Under the pieces are notes generated by a model. It had not been told where the DNA came from. It searched no databases and worked only from the letters and a program-made list of their open reading frames with translations. DNA of 64,000 nucleotides from Hyphomonas polymorpha PS728. Lineage in GTDB: Bacteria; Pseudomonadota; Alphaproteobacteria; Caulobacterales; Hyphomonadaceae. The translations under genes and the position numbers were made by a program. Positions 55,510 to 63,164 of this stretch are shown here, piece by piece; within the stretch, counting starts at the first letter, position 1; the number at the start of each line of letters is the position of its first letter. The DNA is taken from assembly GCF_000685315.1 (NCBI RefSeq), contig NZ_ARYM01000004.1, positions 1 through 64,000 of the forward strand, given 5' to 3'.

Positions 55510-56082
55510 ATGGCCGTTGAAATCGCAGCGGATATCCGCAGAGGCAACATCATCGAGTATACCGACGGCCAACTTTATGTTGTCCTCAAAGCGGAGTCCT
55601 TCCGCCCCGGCAAAGGCACACCGACGACCACCATCGAGATGCGCCGCATCTCTGACGGCATCAAAGTTGTCAATACTTTCAAGACCTCGGACAAGCTGGA
55701 GAAGGCTTTCGTTGAGGAGGTCGAGCACACCTATCTCTATCCGGAAGGCGACAATTACGTCTTCATGAACTCGAGCAACTACGAACAGGTCGTCGTGCCC
55801 GGCGGGATGGTGGGCGATAGCGCCGCCTATCTGCAGGAAAACATGGCTGTCAGCCTGCAGATGTTCAACGGGGAAGCAGTGTCGATCACCCTGCCCCAGC
55901 GCATTACTGCGGAAATCGTGGAAACCGAACCGGTGGTCAAAGGCCAGACGGCCTCGGGCTCATACAAGCCTGCGATCCTCGACAACGGCATCCGCATCAT
56001 GGTGCCCCCGCATGTCGGCGTGGGAACCCGCGTGGTCGTCAACACCGAAGACGGCAGCTATCTCGAGCGCGCCAAGGACTAA
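55510..56082 (+). CDS. efp: Translation elongation factor P
   Basis: 190 residues. Domain I holds the modified loop [18 protein letters not shown], with K35 (K34 without Met) as the target of EpmA; domains II and III are OB folds ending in [16 protein letters not shown] rescues ribosomes at polyproline stretches, which this genome uses (see the Pro-runs at 1 and 27850-27890). ATG 55510 follows AACTCAGGAAC as SD. It ends in a strong terminator. Confidence 0.97.
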   Translation: MAVEIAADIRRGNIIEYTDGQLYVVLKAESFRPGKGTPTTTIEMRRISDGIKVVNTFKTSDKLEKAFVEEVEHTYLYPEGDNYVFMNSSNYEQVVVPGGMVGDSAAYLQENMAVSLQMFNGEAVSITLPQRITAEIVETEPVVKGQTASGSYKPAILDNGIRIMVPPHVGVGTRVVVNTEDGSYLERAKD

Positions 56083-56176
56083 ACTTTTATCAATGAAATA
56101 ATCTGGAACCCGATTCCGGGAACGCGCGTAGTATAGTTGTAGCAACTTTTGCTATGCCATCTATCTTGTACCCTGA

Positions 56177-56208
56177 GCCGGTGCGGCACCCCGCACCGGC
56201 CTTTTTTT
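56177..56208 (+). terminator. Intrinsic terminator after efp
   Basis: GCCGGTGCGG (56177-56186) pairs perfectly with CCGCACCGGC (56191-56200), CACC loop, followed by seven Ts. It lies 95 bases past the efp stop; nothing else is coded in the gap 56083-56400. Confidence 0.93.
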
Positions 56209-56493
56209 GCCCAGAATACATTTATCGTTGTTTTTGAATGACTTTTCTATTCGGGCGCGTTCGGGCACGCGGAAACCATTCGTTAACTGTTGGGATCAAT
56301 ACTTTTCTTAGTTGCTCCGAAGAGCACGAAATGCGGCCCTGATCGCAAGACAAGATAGATTTCGCACCAAAAAACCGATGGCGTTTCTCGCATTGCTTCA
56401 ATGCGGGCCGTTCTGCCACCGCTATTGCGAAAGGATCTGGTCTTGACCTGCCCCTTGCCAGCACAGAGCCAATCCGCAAATGGAACAACAGCC

Positions 56494-57060
56494 ATGCTCC
56501 GCCCTGAACATGCTGCAGATCCTGCAGGTGAGAGCTTCGTCCACCAGCTGGAGGCGATGGTTCCGCATATGCGGGTTTTCGCACGGAAACTCTGCCGCAA
56601 TGATGATCTGGCCGATGACATGGTTCAGGAAGCGTGCCTGAAAGCCTGGGCGGCCCGCGACCGGTTCATCGCCGGCGCCCCGATGAGACCCTGGCTGTTC
56701 CGGATTGTCCGGAATGCCTATGTGCAGCACTGGCGCCGGGCCTGGCGGTCTTCATCGCTGGACCCGTCAGATGCCGAAAAATTCCTTATCGCGCCGGATA
56801 ATCAGGAATGGGCCAGCGATTTCCAGGTGATGCAGGAGGCTTTGCTGCACCTGCCCGACAAGCAGCGCGAGGCTCTCGTGGCCGTGCTCGCCGTGGGCTT
56901 CAGCTATGAGGAAGCCGGACATATTCTCGGCTGCAGCGAAGGGACGGTGAAAAGCCGCGTCAGCCGCGGGCGGGAAGCCCTTGCGAGCCTCATGGACACC
57001 CCCCATTCGAAAAGCGGATATGACGAATCCGCCCCTTTCGAGCCCGGACAAGCCGCCTGA
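56494..57060 (+). CDS. ECF-type RNA polymerase sigma factor, EcfG-like
   Basis: 188 residues from ATG 56494; ATG 56401 gives a longer N-terminus without an SD. Region 2 is MVPHMRVFARKLCRNDDLADDMVQEACLKAWAARDRF with MRPWLFRIVRNAYVQHWRR, and region 4 is LLHLPDKQREALVAVLAVGFSYEEAGHILGCSEGTVKSRVSRGREAL. This fits the EcfG (general stress) branch of alphaproteobacterial ECFs. NepR and PhyR, its usual neighbours, are not next to it, and I do not see the expected GGAAC-N16/17-CGTT promoter upstream. Anti-sigma control is therefore open. Confidence 0.88.
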   Translation: MLRPEHAADPAGESFVHQLEAMVPHMRVFARKLCRNDDLADDMVQEACLKAWAARDRFIAGAPMRPWLFRIVRNAYVQHWRRAWRSSSLDPSDAEKFLIAPDNQEWASDFQVMQEALLHLPDKQREALVAVLAVGFSYEEAGHILGCSEGTVKSRVSRGREALASLMDTPHSKSGYDESAPFEPGQAA

Positions 57061-57644
57061 ATGGATACAACAATGCGCCGGAAACCTCCGGGCCATTCCT
57101 TTCTGGATCAGCCCGGAGTTTCGCGGCGACGGCATTGTCAGGTTCCGCAGGCAGCGCCCATGCTTCTGCACGGACGATGATCCGGCATACGCATGCCCAT
57201 GACAGCCACGCACCGGACCTCGCCGGCCTCGACTGGGATGGGATCCAGGTCGGGCGGCGTGGGATACCGGAAAGACTGCGCAGTATGCGGCTTGGGGGGA
57301 CTAGCGTCGCAGCGCGTCCTTCCGGTATCCCTTTCAGTACGCGCTTCCCGCAATCTGGTTCCATTCAAGGACACAAAAAAATCTCAACAGGGTAGTTCTC
57401 AATGTTAACGGACCGGGCGGGAGAGCGCGCCGCAAAGCGCTTAAAACCGGGCCGGCCGCACGAAGTATGGATAACCGCCTTGTGCATATTTCCGGGGCGG
57501 AGAGGCGACGATTGCCCCGGCTGCGGCCCGATCCATTTTATTCCGTGGACCCGTGTTATGGTTCTGTAAATTCAGAGATGAATAACTCTTCTTCCGATCA
57601 TGGACAGCAGGAGAGAGCTGTCCCTGCCGCAGCCGGAGCTGGCA
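57061..57644. other. 584-base stretch with no supported gene
   Basis: Between the sigma factor and the response regulator I find no convincing coding region: several short frames exist, but none shows a family motif or good SD. A frame from ATG 57020 starting inside the sigma gene has no NepR-like helices. The notable content is the long inverted repeat at 57261-57331, and an A-run at 57373-57380. A structured small RNA or long leader is possible. Confidence 0.4.
57261..57331. repeat. Perfect 12-bp inverted repeat with 47-base loop
   Basis: GGGATACCGGAA (57261-57272) is the exact reverse complement of TTCCGGTATCCC (57320-57331). The loop begins with a further perfect palindrome ACTGCGCAGT (57275-57284) and can fold on its own. 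No T-run follows. It may be an operator pair or a stable RNA. Confidence 0.6.
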
Positions 57645-58346
57645 ATGCGTGTAGTGCTGGTAGATGATGACCCGATGGTGCTGGAAACCATCACCCTGAG
57701 TTGGCCCGACCCCGCCGACCAGTTTGACACGTTTGAGTCCTTCGAAGCGCTCAAGACCCTTCTTTATGCGCCGGGCTTTGCCGATGTGGACTGTGTGATC
57801 CTTGATCTTCAGCTGCCGGATGCTTCGGGATCGCAGATCCTGACCGAAATCCGCAGGATCAGCGATGTGCCCATCCTCATGCTGTCAGGATGGGGGGACA
57901 CGGAGTTTCGGGCCGACCTGATCAATCGCGGCATTGATGACTATGTTCTCAAACCAGCCAGCGCGAAGGAGCTGCACGCGCGCGTGAGCCGCCTGACGAA
58001 ACGCGCTAAAGGCCAGCCTGCGGCTGAGTTGCCAGATACCATTGCCATCGGCGAGGTGAACTATCTGCCAAAGGAGCGAGGTTTCCGGCACGGCCTGCAG
58101 TTCACGGAGCTTACCCATGCCGAAGCCAGGCTGATTGAAGCCCTGATCGCTGCCGGCGGCAGGCCCGTTCCCCGGAACGACCTTTACCATCAGGCTTTTG
58201 GCCGGCCTTACAGGGAAGGAGAGAAAGTTCTGGAGACCTATATCAGCCGCCTTCGGCAGAAGCTTGATGAGCTGGAAAAGGGCTCTGGCAGCTTCCTGCA
58301 GACTGCCCGCGGGATAGGATACCGGCTGGCGGCGGGAGCCCTCTAG
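57645..58346 (+). CDS. OmpR-type response regulator
   Basis: 233 residues from ATG 57645 (GGAG SD); ATG 57600 would add 15. The receiver has VLVDDDPMVL, phospho-Asp in VILDLQLPDASG, Ser in LMLSGWGDTE and the Lys in YVLKPASAKEL. The DNA-binding domain (~130-233) ends with KVLETYISRLRQKLDELEKG and LQTARGIGYRLAAG, of OmpR winged-helix type. Its stop overlaps that of the hybrid kinase by 4 bases, tail to tail, so the two are a likely pair though not in one operon. Confidence 0.9.
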   Translation: MRVVLVDDDPMVLETITLSWPDPADQFDTFESFEALKTLLYAPGFADVDCVILDLQLPDASGSQILTEIRRISDVPILMLSGWGDTEFRADLINRGIDDYVLKPASAKELHARVSRLTKRAKGQPAAELPDTIAIGEVNYLPKERGFRHGLQFTELTHAEARLIEALIAAGGRPVPRNDLYHQAFGRPYREGEKVLETYISRLRQKLDELEKGSGSFLQTARGIGYRLAAGAL

Positions 58347-61030
58347 CCGCCCGGCGCGCCCCCTCTCTGCACATCTGAAAGCTTCCGGATGAGTTCGTGG
58401 CGCTCATAGGGTTTGCGCAACATCTCGGCGTCCGGCACCAACGCGCCATTGAAGCCGATCTCTCCTGGAACATATCCGGATGTGTAGAGCACTTTGAGAC
58501 CTGGACGGCGGCGGCGGGCCTCCAGGGCCAGCTCCAGACCATTCATCCCGGCACCAAGAACAACATCCGTGAACAGCATGAATATGCCGGGATCTGCCTC
58601 AAGCATGACCAGCGCCTCTTCAGCGGATGCCGCCAGAGATACCGTATAGCCAAGCGCATGAAAATTCTGGGCGGAATGCTCGCGCACCAGGGGGTCATCC
58701 TCGACGATCAGCACATTTCCTGTTCTGGACAAGTCCGGCTGGGCGACATCCTGCGGGGAGAAGAAAGTTGCCCCGCCATCTTTCGCAGCCCTTGGGAAGA
58801 ACAGTTTGACCGAAGTGCCCTCGCCCAGAGAAGAGCTGATCAGGATATGACCGTCCGACTGGCGGGCAAAACCGTAGACCATGCTGAGACCAAGCCCGCT
58901 ACCCTTCCCCGCAGCTTTGGTCGTGAAGAAGGGCTCGAAGGCGCGCCGCTGAGCTTCCTCTTCCATGCCTGCGCCGGTATCGGAAACAGTAACACAGACA
59001 TAGTCTCCGGGCGGCACGCCTTCCCGCGTTGATCCCGATCGCCCGCGTACCTTGATGTTCTCTGTTTCAATCGTCAGCGTACCGCCTGATGGCATGGCAT
59101 CGCGCGCGTTGAAGGCGAGATTGAGAAGGGCCACATCGAACTGCCCCGGATCCACCTGAACACTCCAGAGACCGGGCGCCGGGGAATGCCGTATCCGGAT
59201 GCGCGCGTCGAGGGCGCCGCGGAGCAAAGCATGGACCGACCCGGTCCTTTCATTGAGGCAGGTTCTCTGGGGCTTCAGAGGCTGGCGGCGCGCAAAGGCC
59301 AGAAGCCGTTTGGTGAGATCGGCCCCCCGGGTTGCCGCCAGGTGGATCAGGTCCGCCATCCTGCGCTGGGCGGGATCCTCCAGCTTGTCCCTGAGAACAT
59401 CGCTGTTTCCAAGGATTACCGTGAGCAGATTGTTGAAATCGTGCGCCACTCCCCCCGTCAGCTGGCCGATCGCTTCCAGACGTTCGGAATCGCGCGACCT
59501 CTGCTCGCTGGCACGGCGCTCCGTAAGATCGATCATTGTACCAACCATGCGGGCCGCATTGCCCACCTCGTCCCGCACGATGAAGCCCCGGTCCAGAATG
59601 ACACGCTCGCCGCCATCATCCCCGATAAACCTGTATTCTTCCGACCAGCTTTCAGCATCCGGAGAGGCGGCAGCATCCATCAGGCTGGTAACCACCCGGC
59701 CGCAGTCTTCAGGATGCACGCGCCGGCTCCAGGAGCCAAAGCCGGTTTCCTGATACGCGCCGGGCGCGCCCGCGATCTTGTCGAAGGCCTCGCTCCATAT
59801 GAAGGCACTCGAAGTGATATCCCATTCCCACACCACATCGGCCGTCGAGCGGCTGACGAACTGGAACCGGTCTTCGTTGATGGCGGCGCGCCGCTCGGCG
59901 GCCCGGCGGTCGGTGATGTCCCGCGCCACAGCTGCCCAGTGCGAGTATTTTCCGTAGGCATCGGCTACGGGCAGAAACTCGACATCCCAGGTAATCTGCC
60001 GGCCCGGATGGATAGGGCCGGACACCTCAACCCGCAGCGAGCGGCCCGCGCTCATGGCGGTCTCGAGCGCGCGGGGATCAATCTTCGGCTCGGCGCCGGA
60101 GAGGATGAAGGATAATGGCCGCCCGACGACCTGGCTCCGGGCATAGCCCGTGATCCGCTCAAATGCGGCATTGATGTAGACAATCGGCGCATCTGTTCCC
60201 GGAACGGACGGATCAACGCGCAGGATAACCACGATATCATTGAGCCGCTCCACGGAGGCGCCCAGCAGCCGCAGATCAGACTGCCGGTTCCGCTCGGCGG
60301 TCACATCCTGGACAACGCCGGTAACCACATCTCCTGAAACCGTCTGTGTGCGTACGCCGATCCCCTTCACATGGATCGTGCTGCCGTCCTTGCGGGTGAT
60401 GCGGCGCTCGAACTCGTGGAACTTCACATCAGGATCATTGAGCGTCTGAACGGATAACGCGGCCTGCTCCCGGTCATCGGAAAAGAGTATCTCGACATAT
60501 TTTTCCAGCGAACCGTCAAAGTCTTCAGGCGTGATGCCGGCCATCTCATAAACACTGGGAGACCAGACGAGTTTCCGGTTCGATATGTCGTATTTCCAGA
60601 AGCCGATCTTCAGCAGCTGCTGGGCAACCTTGAGATTGGCTTCCTGTTCCTGCGCGCGATTGAGCGCGGCCAGGGGCGATCCCTCAGCCCCCTCCAGTAA
60701 GGCAAAGAGCGCCTGGAGATCTTCCAGCACGATGAGCAAGGCGGGGCGGCCGGCATATTGGAAGGCACGTTGCCGGATGCGGGCCCTGAACAAGGTCTGG
60801 TCCTTGCGCCGGTGTGTGCGGACCGCTGAAACTTGCTGATCGCCTGATGTCGCGGGCGATTCCGGATCTCGCGCCTTGAGGTCTTCGAGCCGCATCTCGC
60901 AGAGTTCGCGCTCGGTCCATCCGTAAACGGTTTCCGCTGCAGGATTTACCGCCAGAATGCGATGATCTGCCGGGTCAGCTATCAGCATCGCATCGGGATG
61001 GTCCCGAAAGAAGGCATCTTCCGCTGCCAC
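58343..61030 (-). CDS. Hybrid histidine kinase with four PAS domains and a receiver
   Basis: 895 residues from GTG 61030, which has a strong GGGGGAG SD; ATG 61120 would overlap the upstream gene by 61 bases. No membrane helix is seen, so it is cytoplasmic. PAS domains lie at ~5-105, ~130-245, ~250-365 and ~375-500 (ILAVNPAAETVYGWTERE, WSPSVYEMAGITPEDF, INAAFERITGYARSQVVGRP; the third lacks the LOV Cys). The HisKA box is LTGGVAHDFNNLLTVI with H530, ATP lid GKGSGLGLSMVYGFARQS, and the C-terminal receiver has VEDDPLVREH and FTDVVLG. Signal unknown; the third PAS resembles LOV only in fold. Confidence 0.91.
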   Translation of the reverse strand: MAAEDAFFRDHPDAMLIADPADHRILAVNPAAETVYGWTERELCEMRLEDLKARDPESPATSGDQQVSAVRTHRRKDQTLFRARIRQRAFQYAGRPALLIVLEDLQALFALLEGAEGSPLAALNRAQEQEANLKVAQQLLKIGFWKYDISNRKLVWSPSVYEMAGITPEDFDGSLEKYVEILFSDDREQAALSVQTLNDPDVKFHEFERRITRKDGSTIHVKGIGVRTQTVSGDVVTGVVQDVTAERNRQSDLRLLGASVERLNDIVVILRVDPSVPGTDAPIVYINAAFERITGYARSQVVGRPLSFILSGAEPKIDPRALETAMSAGRSLRVEVSGPIHPGRQITWDVEFLPVADAYGKYSHWAAVARDITDRRAAERRAAINEDRFQFVSRSTADVVWEWDITSSAFIWSEAFDKIAGAPGAYQETGFGSWSRRVHPEDCGRVVTSLMDAAASPDAESWSEEYRFIGDDGGERVILDRGFIVRDEVGNAARMVGTMIDLTERRASEQRSRDSERLEAIGQLTGGVAHDFNNLLTVILGNSDVLRDKLEDPAQRRMADLIHLAATRGADLTKRLLAFARRQPLKPQRTCLNERTGSVHALLRGALDARIRIRHSPAPGLWSVQVDPGQFDVALLNLAFNARDAMPSGGTLTIETENIKVRGRSGSTREGVPPGDYVCVTVSDTGAGMEEEAQRRAFEPFFTTKAAGKGSGLGLSMVYGFARQSDGHILISSSLGEGTSVKLFFPRAAKDGGATFFSPQDVAQPDLSRTGNVLIVEDDPLVREHSAQNFHALGYTVSLAASAEEALVMLEADPGIFMLFTDVVLGAGMNGLELALEARRRRPGLKVLYTSGYVPGEIGFNGALVPDAEMLRKPYERHELIRKLSDVQRGGAPGG

Positions 61031-61059
61031 TTCGCTCCCCCTATGCGCGCGCAGGCGCG

Positions 61060-61608
61060 TCAGCCGGTACCGTCTGTCCCGCTCCCGGAATATTCGCTTG
61101 CCCCGGCGATGAAGGGCCATTCCGGCAGACTCGCGCCGCCGAGCTTACACCGGATGGCGTCATGGATACACTCTGCCTGTGCCGGGGAGATACCCAGCAG
61201 GCCCGCTGCGGTGGAGACGCTTATTCCGCCGCCCATCACGAGGGCGGCCAGCTCGCGCTCGGGCAAGGCAAGCTGCATATAGCCGGCATACAGGTGTTCC
61301 GGCGCAGGGCGGGAAGCCGGCATCAGCGCGGCGCGGGAGTGCACCCGGCGGAAAACTTCCAGAAGCTCAGCGAAACAGCGGTCGCACTCTCGCAGGATCC
61401 GGTCTTCCGCGAGGAAGAGCATCAAGGTGTCCTCGACGAGTTCGTCCGCCTCGGTCCTGTTGGCAGTGATGCACAGGGCGAATGCGCGCAGCTGGCGCAC
61501 AGCCATTTCAAGGACACCACGGCTCGCCTCGACGCGGTGCAGGTCGTACTCAAGGTCGACATATTCGTCTGGCATCTCGGGCCTTTGGAATTTTGCACGC
61601 TTTTCCAT
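61060..61608 (-). CDS. Stand-alone sigma-factor-like protein (PhyR/EcfG-type fold)
   Basis: 182 residues from ATG 61608. VRQLRAFALCITANRTEADELVEDTLMLFLAE aligns with sigma region 2.1-2.2 (compare MRVFARKLCRNDDLADDMVQEACLKAWAA at 56494-57060), and LALPERELAALVMGGGISVSTAAGLLGISPAQAE aligns with region 4.2. The promoter-contact regions 2.3-2.4 are lost: CDRCFAELLEVFRRVH replaces the usual aromatic helix, and the GTVKSRVSR equivalent is degraded. It therefore looks like the sigma-mimic half of PhyR without its receiver. It is followed 29 bases later by the hybrid kinase, so the two are co-transcribed. A degenerate ECF is the alternative. Confidence 0.72.
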   Translation of the reverse strand: MEKRAKFQRPEMPDEYVDLEYDLHRVEASRGVLEMAVRQLRAFALCITANRTEADELVEDTLMLFLAEDRILRECDRCFAELLEVFRRVHSRAALMPASRPAPEHLYAGYMQLALPERELAALVMGGGISVSTAAGLLGISPAQAECIHDAIRCKLGGASLPEWPFIAGASEYSGSGTDGTG

Positions 61609-61751
61609 GACGCCACCAAAACATACCAAATGCTACAACCGGGTTTCCAAATAGTCTAAAAGGTTCAACCCGGCACGGCGATCAGGTAACCTTGCAGCAG
61701 GCAAAGAGAGTTGGGCAATCTTTTGGGGCGCTTGCCGCTCCCCTGGCCCCC

Positions 61752-63164
61752 TTATCCTGCCAGAGCGTAGCCTTTTGACTGGACCAGCCCGTTCAATGTC
61801 TCTTTCAGGGCCGCGCCATCGGCCGCTTGCGGCGTTTGAACCAGCACGATCCGCGCGGGTTTCCCGTCCAGGCCGCTCACCGCCCGCCCCCGCTCGAGAA
61901 CCTGCACCCACAAGCCGGAAGGCAGCCTTATGCGGATGCGGTGTTCAATGTCGTTTACCCTGCCATCAAGCATGGACTGATAGGTTTCCCGCGCCGCATC
62001 CTGATCCTGCGGGTGAATGCGCGATATCCAGTCATGCGCTTCTTCGGAGGCCGGCTTCACGCCGCGGGCAAACATCTCCGCCCAGCCTTCGGAATAGACG
62101 ATGCGGCCATCGCGGAGCGACCAGTCGATGACCCCCGCATCCAGCAGATCGCAGCTTGCCCTTGCCTGGGCCAAAACCAGGAAGGCGTCCTCATTCTCCG
62201 CATCATCGCGGCGCCATTCATTCTGGATGAGGGACAGCGCCAATACGAGGGCGAGCATGGAGACGCCGAACAGCGCCAGGAATTCTGTTTTGCGGGCAGC
62301 AACAATGGTCAGCACCGAGGGCTCATCCCCAAGGTATGCGATGTGCAGCCGGCCACCCGCCACGCTGCGGGCTTCCAGGAAGGCGCCGTCCGTGCTGCCC
62401 GACAGGCGGCCGGGCGCAGAAACCTGATCCTTGTGCAGGGGTTGCCAGCCCAGCGCCGCGCCAGCGAGGGCCGCGTCCGCCGGCGTAAAGGCGCGGCCGG
62501 GCGCGGAACTGGAGCGCACGACCTTTCCATCCAGGTTGAAAAGCGCCGCGCGCCCGCCGCTGCCTGCCGAGGCACCTGCATCCAGCGCCGCGCCGAAAGC
62601 GCCCGAACGCAGCACAAAAATCATCGGCAGCCGCCCGCCACCGGTAAGCTCGGCTTCACGATAAAAGCCTGCGCGGAGCCGGGACACAGGCACAAGGTCC
62701 AGGCCCAGGAGTTCCTGCCCGGCGCGCTGGCTGGAAGACAGGGGCGCAAGGCCCCCCACAGCATCCGTCGGCATAGGTCCGAATACGGATAACACGCCGC
62801 CTTTGCCGTCCAGCACCGCAACGGCCAGCACCGGCGTGGACGAAAGCATATCTGTAACCTGGGCCTGCGCCTTGCGGAGGTCCTCTGCGGAGACATCCGC
62901 GCGCATGGCATCTGCAATCAGCGGCGCAGTCCTCTCGGCAGCCGCCTCAATCCGCGCCATTTCGGCGTCGGCAGCCACCTGCCCGGCGGCGGCGGCATCT
63001 GCCAGCCTGCGCTGGCTGGCACCGGTTTCATTTTGAACGGCAATCCAGACATAGAGGATCAGGCCGAGAATGACGCCGCAAAGAGCGATGCCCTGAAGCG
63101 CGCGCGCCAATACAGGGTCGTTATGCTTTCGGCCTGCCGGGGGTGAGGTCATGTCAGGGGTCAT
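61752..63164 (-). CDS. Membrane PAS-domain sensor without a kinase
   Basis: 470 residues. One membrane helix (GIALCGVILGLILYVWIAV), a ~260-residue periplasmic segment with the double-PAS/Cache look (RLADAAAAGQVAADAEMARIEAA start), a second helix (FLALFGVSMLALVLALSLI), and a cytoplasmic PAS domain (~335-440: SLRDGRIVYSEGWAEMFARGV, HDWISRIHPQDQDAARE). The chain ends without HisKA, GGDEF, EAL or HAMP, so it must pass its signal by protein contact. The ATG overlaps the upstream BcsC-type stop by 4 bases. A gap of 143 bases separates it from the sigma-like gene. Confidence 0.8.
   Translation of the reverse strand: MTPDMTSPPAGRKHNDPVLARALQGIALCGVILGLILYVWIAVQNETGASQRRLADAAAAGQVAADAEMARIEAAAERTAPLIADAMRADVSAEDLRKAQAQVTDMLSSTPVLAVAVLDGKGGVLSVFGPMPTDAVGGLAPLSSSQRAGQELLGLDLVPVSRLRAGFYREAELTGGGRLPMIFVLRSGAFGAALDAGASAGSGGRAALFNLDGKVVRSSSAPGRAFTPADAALAGAALGWQPLHKDQVSAPGRLSGSTDGAFLEARSVAGGRLHIAYLGDEPSVLTIVAARKTEFLALFGVSMLALVLALSLIQNEWRRDDAENEDAFLVLAQARASCDLLDAGVIDWSLRDGRIVYSEGWAEMFARGVKPASEEAHDWISRIHPQDQDAARETYQSMLDGRVNDIEHRIRIRLPSGLWVQVLERGRAVSGLDGKPARIVLVQTPQAADGAALKETLNGLVQSKGYALAG

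Noticed and set aside
57020-57202. A short frame starting inside the ECF sigma gene, considered as a NepR-type anti-sigma
   Set aside because: It lacks the two-helix NepR pattern, is Pro/Arg-rich and ends in an unstructured Cys/Asp tail.
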